NCBI GenBank assembly: GCA_017459985.1
Contig: JAFUBX010000035.1
Coordinates: 1 to 64,000 of the forward strand
Source of the DNA: Parasporobacterium sp.
Lineage (GTDB): Bacteria > Bacillota > Clostridia > Lachnospirales > Lachnospiraceae
Length of the DNA: 64,000 nucleotides
Direction: 5' to 3'
Numbering within the stretch: position 1 is the stretch's first letter; the number at the start of each line of letters is the position of its first letter. The translations under genes were made by a program, and so were the position numbers. Under the pieces are notes generated by a model. It did not search any database, was not told the DNA's origin, and saw only the letters and a list, made by a program, of their open reading frames with translations. Positions 35,678 through 42,919 of the stretch are shown piece by piece.

Positions 35678-35897
35678 ACCGCAATGCTGCATTTTTTCGT
35701 CAGCCGCCGTCAGAAAACTCACGCAATGCTGCAATTTTTCGTCAACGAGGCTTTCGAAGGGTTCATTTCTGCCGAAAAGCATACGCAATGCTGCATTTTT
35801 TCGGCAAAATCCGGGTCCAGGCGGACTGTCTGCCGAAAATCTCACGCAATGCTGCATTTTTTCGGCAGCCTCTGTCAAAAACATCGAGCATTGCGGT
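35678..35897. repeat. Short-repeat array 1 (CGCAATGCTGCA family)
   Basis: Four spaced copies of CGCAATGCTGCA followed by a T-run and CGGCA or CGTCA. The array starts with ACCGCAATGCT (35678-35688) and ends with its exact reverse complement AGCATTGCGGT (35887-35897). CTGCCGAAAA segments pair with TTTTCGGCAG segments, so each unit can form a stem with the core in the loop. Unit spacing is irregular, about 43-62 bases. The same family with the same ends is at 50708-50916. All three frames on both strands are open through parts of it, but the peptides are only repeat translations. Confidence 0.85.
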
Positions 35898-35930
35898 TTA
35901 TGTTTTTTTGAAAAAACTGTGAATAGGGGA

Positions 35931-36057
35931 TACAAATCTTCTGATTTGTACTATAATATGCAAATTGAGTTGCACTCATCTTATTAATTGCACCTTGAAA
36001 GCAATTGTGCAGCCAAGAGTATCCGTGATCAATAGTTTTTCTATAAATCGCGGATAC
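35931..36057 (+). promoter_or_regulatory. Promoter region and structured leader of the transglutaminase-like gene
   Basis: TATAAT at 35952-35957 is immediately preceded by a perfect 8-base inverted repeat TACAAATC/GATTTGTA (35931-35950), so an operator overlapping the promoter is possible; no strong -35 box is present. Further down, GTATCCG (36019-36025) and CGGATAC (36051-36057) can form a hairpin in the leader about 65 bases ahead of the ATG. I do not recognise a known riboswitch. Confidence 0.45.
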
Positions 36058-36122
36058 ATAAAAGATGTACTGGTGATTTCGAATCATTGATAAAACGGAT
36101 ACAAGCGCAAGAGGTAAGGTTT

Positions 36123-39100
36123 ATGAGAAGTTGGTTTAAGAAAATAAATGTCATTCTTCTGATCACTGCAATGACTATGACGATGGCTGCCTCAGCTGTC
36201 TGGGCAAATGAGGCGGACCTGTTGGAAGATCAGATACCGGAGACTGTGGAGACGGTTGAGGAAGAGGACACGGTCGTAGTAGAAACTGCAGGCGAAGACG
36301 AAGATCTGTCTTTGATCGAGGACTCGACAGCAGCCGGAGACGCAGATTTTGAAGAAGATACAGGCATGTCAGAAGATACGGTCACGGAAGAAACCGTGAG
36401 TGTGGAAGAAGATGCTGCCATAGATGACGATGCGATTCTGGAAGAAGAGACGGAAGAGGAGAGTCTTCCTGAAGACTGTTCAGAAGATGAAAATCTCTCG
36501 GAAGATGATTCAGAGAATGAAAGTCTCTCGGAAGATGATTCAGAGAATGAAAGTCTCTCGGAAGATGATTCAGAGAATGAAAGTCTCTCGGAAGATGATT
36601 CAGAGAATGAAAGTCTCTCGGAAGATGATTCGGAGGATGAAAATCTCTCTGAGGATGATTCGGAGGAAGAGATCGGGGAAGAGATCAGTGCAGATGAAGC
36701 GGACGCTGATTTCGAGGAAGCGGAAGAGGTTCCGGCAGAACGAGTTTCTTCTATAGAAATAGTCGGGGAGTATGAGCCGATCTTAGACCTGTCTTCGATG
36801 CAGGAAGAAATTGCAGATGAAGAAAATGAATCCGCAGACGATCTGGCTGAAGAGCCGGAGGTGGATCCTGAAAAGGAAATAGAAGTAAATACAGAAGAAA
36901 ATGCAGAAATGGAATCCTGGGATGAAGCTGTATCTGAGGAACCGGTAGCTGCGGCTGAGGAAATCGTTGTTGAAGTAGTCGTCGAGAAGCCCGTTGAGAA
37001 GGCAACAGAAGCAGCTCCCGAGACACCTGACGAAAAGGCAACAGAAGCTGCTGCTGAGAAGCCCGTCGAGAAGGAAACAGAAGCAGCTTCCGAGAAGCCT
37101 GTTGAGAAAAAGCCGGAGGCAGCCTCCCGGAAGCAAGCTGATAAAAAAGCGGAAAAACCTGCGCAGAAATCTGCAGAGAAAACAGTAGAAAAGCCTACTG
37201 AGAAAAAAACAGAAGTCACTCCTAAGACAGAAATAGCTCCTAAGACTGAAACAACTCCGAAGATAGAAGCCGCTCCAGTAAAGGAAGCTTCTGCAGAACC
37301 GGTTCCTGTTGAGAGCACAGCTGCCGCCCCCGCAGAAGCCACCGCCCCCGATGAAGCCTCAGCTCCGGTGGAATCGGCGCCTGTCGAGGTGAGTACGACG
37401 GTGATGATCGAATCCGTCGAGGAGTCAGAGGTTGTTGAGATCGCCAATGCGGTGATGATTTCTCCGGAAACTCCCGATGAGATCCCTCTGGCAAATTCCC
37501 CGGAGGAGATGGAAGTTACCGAGATCGTCGGCGAAGTAGCCGATTCCGGCGAGGGATATGTGCCGATGAAGATGGCTTCGGAGGATCTGCTGAAGGAATA
37601 TCTCATTCAGGCTGAGGACGATGGTCAGAACGATGCGGATGATTTTGCCGAATCAGAGGAAGAGGCTCTGTACGCCAGCAATTACAATGGCAGCAAATTG
37701 TCTGACATTACACTGGCTGCCTATAATGACCTGAAGGCGATTTCCGCCGATGTGGCAGCAGGAACCCTGACCAACACATTGTATACCTCCACCATTGACG
37801 GGGACGCCCTGTCCCAGTACAAATGGACCGCGGCGGATCTGGGGGTCGAGTCTTTGTTCGGGGATTCCACCAGAACCTCCATCAACAAAGCGGCAGCGAC
37901 CGCAGCCATCGACAGTGTGTACAATCCGGCGCTGGCAGTGAAGTCCCTGATCAGAGATTGCCCCTATGAACTGTATTGGTTCAGCAACCAGTATTCCATG
38001 GAGAAAACCTATGTCCCCGTCGTTTCTTACGACAAAGAACTCGGAGACTATGTGATGACCCTGAAATCCGTGACCCTGACGATCAACATGAAGGTCTCCA
38101 ATGATTACGCGGGAACGGACAGCTATTCCACCAGCGCGGACAAAATTGGCGAAGCCAAGAACGCAATGGTCAACGCGGACAGGATTGTTTCGGATGCAGC
38201 GGACAAGACCGACCTGGATAAGCTGGATTATTTCCGGGAGCAGATCTGCAAACTGGTGTCCTACAACAAAACAGTCACGGTTGACAATTACCCGGGCGGC
38301 TACGGAAACCCCTGGCAGCTGATCTATGTATTTGACGGAAATACCCGGACCAATGTGGTGTGCGAAGGCTATGCCAAGGCCTTCCAGTATCTGTGCGATA
38401 TGAGCAGTTTCAGTACCCCGGACCTGAAGGTTTACAGCGTTTCCGGTACCTTTGAAACGGAGACGGGATCTCCCGGCGGTCATCTGTGGAATATCGTTCA
38501 TATGGACGGAATCAATTATCTGGTGGACCTTACCAACAGCGACGATTCCACCCCGACCAGAAAGCTGTACATGGTTCAGCCGATCAGCGGCGATCTGGAC
38601 AGCGGCTATGTGTTCCAGACCGATACGACCAATTATACCTATAAATATTACAGCGATACCCGGATGATCTATTCTGATGAGGAACTGTCCTTCGATCTTC
38701 CGATCAGTCCCTCCGGGGACGTGCCTGCCGATGTGGATCCTCTGGTGGTGTCCAGAGATCTGTATCAGGGCTTGTACGGCGAGGATGTGCTGCAGCTGCA
38801 GCAGCGGCTTTCGGATCTGGGATATGAAGTTGCTGTGGACGGCGATTTTGGCGCCTATACAAAGACTGTTGTGGAATCTTTCCAGAACGATTACGGTCTG
38901 TATGTGGACGGCTGGGTAGGAAGCTATACGATTGAAATGATTAACAAAGCCCTGGCTGACCGTGCCGCAGGCGTAAGCACCACTCCCTCTTCAGGGTCAG
39001 CTTCCGGCAGCACTTCGGGCAGTACCTCCGGCAGCACTTCCGGCGGAAATACTTCGGGATCCGGAACGGCCGGTACCGCCTCCGGTTTCAGCCCGATTAC

Positions 39101-39593
39101 CCTCAGCCGGGATCTGTACGTGGGAATGAACGGTTCCGATGTACAGGCCGTGCAGCAGAGGCTGGCGGATCTGGGATACGAAATCTTTGTGGACGGCGAT
39201 TTCGGTAATAATACCAGGACGGCAGTGGAGCAGTTCCAGAGCGACCAGGGCCTTTACGTGGACGGATGGATCGGTGGTATGACCCTGAATGCCCTGAATA
39301 CTGCCGGTGGAAATGCCTCCTCCGGCGGTTCCGGAAATACATCCGGAAGCACTTCCGGAAGCACCGGGTCCGGATCCGGATCGATCACCCTCAGCCGGGA
39401 TCTGTCCCGCGGAATGAATGGCTCCGATGTGGAGGCAGTCCAGCGCAGGCTCTCCTATCTGGGATATTCCATCTTCGTGGACGGCGATTTCGGAGCACTG
39501 ACAGAGCAGGTGGTGCTGGCATTCCAGAGAGCCAACGGCCTGTATGATGACGGCGTGATCGGCAGCATGACCCTTGCGGTGCTGAACCGGTAA
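36123..39593 (+). CDS. Secreted transglutaminase-like wall protein with three PG-binding domains
   Basis: 1156 residues. A signal peptide (about 1-28) is followed by a strongly acidic region with a tandem decapeptide repeat (about 119-178), then a K/E/P/A-rich stalk to about residue 500. A transglutaminase-like domain has a probable triad C747 (VVCEGYAKAF), H787 (GGHLWNIV) and D802 (YLVDLTNS). Three C-terminal PG_binding_1 domains are joined by Gly/Ser-rich linkers. The protein would sit in the peptidoglycan and cleave or cross-link peptides. AGAGGTAAGG at 36109-36118 supports the ATG at 36123 over an earlier in-frame ATG at 36087. It is preceded by a repeat array and a structured leader. Confidence 0.85.
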   Translation: MRSWFKKINVILLITAMTMTMAASAVWANEADLLEDQIPETVETVEEEDTVVVETAGEDEDLSLIEDSTAAGDADFEEDTGMSEDTVTEETVSVEEDAAIDDDAILEEETEEESLPEDCSEDENLSEDDSENESLSEDDSENESLSEDDSENESLSEDDSENESLSEDDSEDENLSEDDSEEEIGEEISADEADADFEEAEEVPAERVSSIEIVGEYEPILDLSSMQEEIADEENESADDLAEEPEVDPEKEIEVNTEENAEMESWDEAVSEEPVAAAEEIVVEVVVEKPVEKATEAAPETPDEKATEAAAEKPVEKETEAASEKPVEKKPEAASRKQADKKAEKPAQKSAEKTVEKPTEKKTEVTPKTEIAPKTETTPKIEAAPVKEASAEPVPVESTAAAPAEATAPDEASAPVESAPVEVSTTVMIESVEESEVVEIANAVMISPETPDEIPLANSPEEMEVTEIVGEVADSGEGYVPMKMASEDLLKEYLIQAEDDGQNDADDFAESEEEALYASNYNGSKLSDITLAAYNDLKAISADVAAGTLTNTLYTSTIDGDALSQYKWTAADLGVESLFGDSTRTSINKAAATAAIDSVYNPALAVKSLIRDCPYELYWFSNQYSMEKTYVPVVSYDKELGDYVMTLKSVTLTINMKVSNDYAGTDSYSTSADKIGEAKNAMVNADRIVSDAADKTDLDKLDYFREQICKLVSYNKTVTVDNYPGGYGNPWQLIYVFDGNTRTNVVCEGYAKAFQYLCDMSSFSTPDLKVYSVSGTFETETGSPGGHLWNIVHMDGINYLVDLTNSDDSTPTRKLYMVQPISGDLDSGYVFQTDTTNYTYKYYSDTRMIYSDEELSFDLPISPSGDVPADVDPLVVSRDLYQGLYGEDVLQLQQRLSDLGYEVAVDGDFGAYTKTVVESFQNDYGLYVDGWVGSYTIEMINKALADRAAGVSTTPSSGSASGSTSGSTSGSTSGGNTSGSGTAGTASGFSPITLSRDLYVGMNGSDVQAVQQRLADLGYEIFVDGDFGNNTRTAVEQFQSDQGLYVDGWIGGMTLNALNTAGGNASSGGSGNTSGSTSGSTGSGSGSITLSRDLSRGMNGSDVEAVQRRLSYLGYSIFVDGDFGALTEQVVLAFQRANGLYDDGVIGSMTLAVLNR
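36477..36656 (+). repeat. 30-bp in-frame tandem repeat
   Basis: Six 30-base units encode the decapeptide DSENESLSED. The four central copies (36507-36536, 36537-36566, 36567-36596, 36597-36626) are identical at the DNA level and the outer two are variants. Perfect identity points to recent expansion by slippage or recombination. Any change in copy number keeps frame and alters only the length of the acidic region. Confidence 0.9.
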
Positions 39594-39659
39594 ACATTAG
39601 ACAACGAACCGGGCCCGGCCTTTCCTTAGGCGGGTTCCGAAAATGAGGATGAATGAGAT

Positions 39660-41045
39660 ATGGAAAGAAGACCCATAGTTAGCATTATCATTCCTTTATA
39701 TAATGTAAAAGAATACATTGAGAAAGCATTTGACAGCATCTGCTCCCAGACCCTGACCAACTGGGAACTGTTTCTGGTGGATGACGGATCCACCGACGGT
39801 TCGGCAGAGGTCTGCGATATCCTGGCTTCCGACGACAGTCGGGTGCAGGTGATCCATCAGGAAAACCAGGGGGCTGCAGCTGCCAGAAACGCAGCCATCG
39901 GAAAGGCAAACGGCAAATATCTGTATTTCATGGATGCGGATGACTGGGCATCCCCGGATATGCTGTATGACATGGTATGTCTTGCGGAAAACTATATCCT
40001 GGATGCCTGGGCCGGAGTTCCGGTGGACACCGCCGGGAGGCATTTAGGCGCCATCGGCCGGTTCCGTCAGAATCCCGCCGATATGACGGCGGATGTTCCG
40101 GAGGAGCAGTGTGCCCAGCTGGTGGTGACGGGATTTTATATCGAGACTTATTATACAGAGTCGGACTATTTCCTGCAGAAACAGTGTGTGCCGTCCCGGG
40201 TGTTCGGGGACAGGAGGGAATTCCGGGAATACGCCCATGAGCTGTTTGACCGCAATCTTCTCTATACCCCCTGGAACAAGCTGTATCTGGCTTCCTATAT
40301 CAGGGAGAATCAGATCACCTTCCCGGAAGTTCACTGGGACGATTTCCCCTTCAATCTGCAGGTGATCAAAAATATCGACCGGGTGACCGTATCCGAGAAG
40401 GCCTATTATCATTTTATCCGCAAGCGCACAGATTCCGAGTCGGAAAAATACAACGTGGGCCTGTATGAAAAGCGGGAAGAGGAGAATCAGTGGCTGCTGG
40501 ATCTATACGATGAATGGAGGGAGGATCTTCACGGAATTCTTCTGGAAGAAGCGAAGGAGCAGGGGCAGATTCCGATGTTCATAGAGCCGGAGGAAACTCA
40601 AACCGAAGCTTTGGAACAGGAACGGAACGCAGATCAGTCTGAGTCTGCAGCGGAGCAGACCGCAGATACGTCCGGATCTGAGGCGGAGGAAACGGCATTC
40701 CTGCCCGCGCTGAATGTGCCCGCAGCGGAGACCTTATATGGCCCAGCCAGGGAGTTTGTCGCCCGCAGATATCTGGAACGGATTGTAGGATGTGTGGAAA
40801 ATGTCACCAACCCCCAGTGCGAACTGTCCAGAAAGGAAAAACGCAGTGAGATCAAACAGATGATCAGCCAGGAATCTGTGCGGGAAGCGCTGAAGGCCGC
40901 AAAGCCCAGGTCCCTGTACATGAAGATGATGCTGGTTCCGATCCGGATGAAATCCACGAGCCTTTCCTATATGGAAGGTTCCCTGATCTCCAAAGTGAAG
41001 AAGAAAAATGGAAAGCTTTTTGCCAGACTGAAGGCAGGACGCTGA
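39660..41045 (+). CDS. GT2 glycosyltransferase with acidic insertion
   Basis: 461 residues. GT-A family 2 domain: VSIIIPLYNVKEYIEKAFDS, LFLVDDGSTDGSAEV, AAARNAAIG, and FMDADDWASPDMLYD with the DxD site. At about residues 300-355 there is a Glu/Ser/Ala/Thr-rich low-complexity stretch that most GT2 enzymes lack, before a basic C-terminal tail that may contact the membrane. It is convergent with glf. A galactofuranosyl or other transferase role is possible given glf next door, but this is inferred. Confidence 0.85.
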   Translation: MERRPIVSIIIPLYNVKEYIEKAFDSICSQTLTNWELFLVDDGSTDGSAEVCDILASDDSRVQVIHQENQGAAAARNAAIGKANGKYLYFMDADDWASPDMLYDMVCLAENYILDAWAGVPVDTAGRHLGAIGRFRQNPADMTADVPEEQCAQLVVTGFYIETYYTESDYFLQKQCVPSRVFGDRREFREYAHELFDRNLLYTPWNKLYLASYIRENQITFPEVHWDDFPFNLQVIKNIDRVTVSEKAYYHFIRKRTDSESEKYNVGLYEKREEENQWLLDLYDEWREDLHGILLEEAKEQGQIPMFIEPEETQTEALEQERNADQSESAAEQTADTSGSEAEETAFLPALNVPAAETLYGPAREFVARRYLERIVGCVENVTNPQCELSRKEKRSEIKQMISQESVREALKAAKPRSLYMKMMLVPIRMKSTSLSYMEGSLISKVKKKNGKLFARLKAGR

Positions 41046-41059
41046 CCTGCAGAAGAAAG

Positions 41060-41084
41060 GAGCACCCGTCAGATTCGGGTGCTC
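41060..41084. terminator. Hairpin between convergent genes
   Basis: GAGCACCCG (41060-41068) and CGGGTGCTC (41076-41084) form a perfect nine-pair stem with a seven-base loop at the convergent ends of the GT2 gene and glf, overlapping the last codons of glf. No long T-run follows on either strand, so termination would be weak or Rho-assisted. Confidence 0.4.
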
Positions 41085-42367
41085 GCGTCGTTCAGGGCCT
41101 TTGCAATGACCTGGTCCATGTCGTAGTATTTGTATTCTCCCAGCCGTCCGCCGAAAATAACATCCGGCTCTTTATCCGCCAGCGCTTTGTACTGTTGGTA
41201 TAAAGCTCCGTTCTCCGCGTCATTGACCGGATAATAGGGCTCATCTCCCACCTTCCATTCCGCGGAGTATTCCCGGGAAATCACCGTTTTGGGAAGTTCA
41301 TTGCCGTCCTCATCCTTCCCGAATTCAAAATGCTTGTGCTCGATGATCCGGGTATAGGGAGTTTCTGCATCCGTGTAGTTAATTACCGCGTTGCCCTGGT
41401 AATTCGGGGTGTCCAGAAGCTCCGTCTCGAAGCGGACAGAACGATACTGCAAAGCTCCCAGCTGATAATCGAAATACTGATCCACCGGACCGGTAAATAC
41501 GACCTTCCGGGAGATCCCGAGTCCGGGATGGACAGCAGCTTCCCCGGAAGTATCCGCAAAGCCGCTGCTGGCGGATATGTTATCTGCAGATACGCTGCCG
41601 GAGACATCGGCATAATCGGCGAGCTTGTCCAGCCGGCCGTTTTCCTTCAGGAATTTCCGCTCTTCCAGATAGTCCACGCCGGTGACCACCGGGATATCCC
41701 CGATGATATTTTTGATCATTTTTGTATAGCCGCCCACCGGGATCCCCTGGAACAGAGCGTTGAAATAGTTATTGTCGAAGGTGAACCGCACGGGCAGCCG
41801 CTTGATGATAAAGGCGGGAAGATCCGTGCAGGCGCGGCCCCACTGCTTGCCGGTGTAGCCTTTGATCAGCTTCTCATAGATGTCGGTTCCGATCAGACTG
41901 ATGGCCTGTTCCTCCAGATTGGAGGGTTCGAACGCCCGGATTTTCTCAGCAGCGGTTTCCTCCGAATCTTCAGCTGTCACACCGGCAAGAGAGGAGAGGG
42001 CTTCCCGTTTCTGGGCGTCGATCTTATCCCGGGCCTCCTGCGGCGTGCAGACGCCCCACATTTTTGTAAATGTGTTCATATTGAAAGGAAGATTGTACAG
42101 TTCCCCGTGGTAATTGGCGACCGGACTGTTGGTATAGCGGTTGAATTCCGCGAACTGATTGATATACGCCCATACCTCCCGGTCGTTGGTGTGGAAAATA
42201 TGCGCGCCGTATCTGTGAACATGGATGCCTTCGATCTTTTCCGTATATAAATTGCCGCCGATATGGTCCCGTTTGTCGATCATGAGGCACCGGAGCCCCT
42301 TTTTCTGTGCTTCCCGGGCGAAAACCGCTCCGTAAATGCCGGTTCCGACGATTAAATAATCATACAT
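41069..42367 (-). CDS. glf: UDP-galactopyranose mutase
   Basis: Flavoenzyme that interconverts UDP-galactopyranose and UDP-galactofuranose. The N-terminal FAD-binding motif is LIVGTGIYGAVFAREAQKKG, with DKRDHIGGNLYTE, HRYGAHIFHTND and the KGYTGKQWGRACTDLPA region. At 432 residues it is longer than the usual 365-390. The extra length is a Ser/Ala/Asp-rich insert at about residues 250-285 and a smaller Glu-rich one near residue 145. A GGAG site precedes the ATG on the - strand. It supplies Galf for a surface polymer, and the facing GT2 gene may use it. Confidence 0.95.
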   Translation of the reverse strand: MYDYLIVGTGIYGAVFAREAQKKGLRCLMIDKRDHIGGNLYTEKIEGIHVHRYGAHIFHTNDREVWAYINQFAEFNRYTNSPVANYHGELYNLPFNMNTFTKMWGVCTPQEARDKIDAQKREALSSLAGVTAEDSEETAAEKIRAFEPSNLEEQAISLIGTDIYEKLIKGYTGKQWGRACTDLPAFIIKRLPVRFTFDNNYFNALFQGIPVGGYTKMIKNIIGDIPVVTGVDYLEERKFLKENGRLDKLADYADVSGSVSADNISASSGFADTSGEAAVHPGLGISRKVVFTGPVDQYFDYQLGALQYRSVRFETELLDTPNYQGNAVINYTDAETPYTRIIEHKHFEFGKDEDGNELPKTVISREYSAEWKVGDEPYYPVNDAENGALYQQYKALADKEPDVIFGGRLGEYKYYDMDQVIAKALNDASTRI

Positions 42368-42493
42368 CTTGCTTTCTCCATTTCTGTTATATATAATCTT
42401 CGATTGCTGCGGCCACTTCTGCCGTGCCGAAAATCAGGTTTTCACAATGTCTAGTTTACTATAAATGGGGGAGAGTGTCTATAAACAGCGGAG

Positions 42494-42522
42494 TTTTCCA
42501 CATTTTCCACATGTTTTACACA
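42494..42522 (+). other. Three DnaA-box-like 9-mers beside an AT-rich stretch
   Basis: TTTTCCACA at 42494-42502 and 42503-42511 and TTTTACACA at 42514-42522 fit the relaxed DnaA-box pattern TTWTNCACA and are followed by about 70 bases of almost pure A/T. They lie in the 552-base gap between glf and the NlpC/P60 gene. No dnaA or dnaN is nearby, so an origin function is doubtful. Confidence 0.35.
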
Positions 42523-42788
42523 AATATTACAAATATTTTAAAAATTATAAAATTAAAATTTTCGAATTTCTGTCATATTTGAAGAAATTGTGGCTTTTCT
42601 GCGGGGACATCCATGGCCGGGCAGGGTCATAAAAATGTAACAGATTTTAAAATGCGGTTAAAAACAAGGTCTGCAAATCGCTGTTAAAGGAATAACAATC
42701 CCCGTCATTTGACGGCATTTTTGACTCTCCTTATGCAACATGTACACAATATCAAAAAAAGATTGTCAAAAATTTTGTTAATGATTTA

Positions 42789-42830
42789 TTACGAAATGGG
42801 TGTACAAATTGTTACGAAATGTGTTATATT
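42789..42830 (+). promoter_or_regulatory. Promoter with direct repeats for the NlpC/P60 gene
   Basis: TATATT at 42825-42830 serves as a -10 box, with TGTACA at 42801-42806 as a weak -35 at 18 bases. Two direct repeats TTACGAAATGGGT (42789-42801) and TTACGAAATGTGT (42812-42824) overlap it 23 bases apart, about two helix turns, and suit binding by a regulator. A palindrome CCGTCATTTGACGG lies upstream at 42702-42715. Confidence 0.45.
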
Positions 42831-42919
42831 AGGCATACATAAATTCAGGATGTTGGATTACTATGTTTTCAGATCCATCGAATGAGAATAACTGAGCGTT
42901 CAGACACTCAGGAAGAGAA

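Noticed and set aside
35678-35897. CRISPR array
   Set aside because: The shared core is only 12 to 20 bases, spacers are of irregular length and partly similar to each other, the array ends are inverted, and no cas genes are present. The same holds for 50708-50916.
35898-36122. Cyclic-di-AMP or cyclic-di-GMP riboswitch
   Set aside because: The leader has hairpins, but I could not match the conserved core of either class.
36477-36656. CRISPR-like or mobile repeat
   Set aside because: The units are contiguous, in frame, and encode a decapeptide within a real exported protein.
36230-37606. Serine-rich protein encoded opposite the transglutaminase-like gene
   Set aside because: The long antisense frame results from the biased GAA/GAG-rich codons of the acidic stalk on the other strand; it has no promoter or ribosome binding site.
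42494-42600. Chromosomal replication origin
   Set aside because: There are only three relaxed 9-mers, and no dnaA, dnaN, rpmH or gyr genes nearby. I kept it only as a DnaA-box-like cluster.
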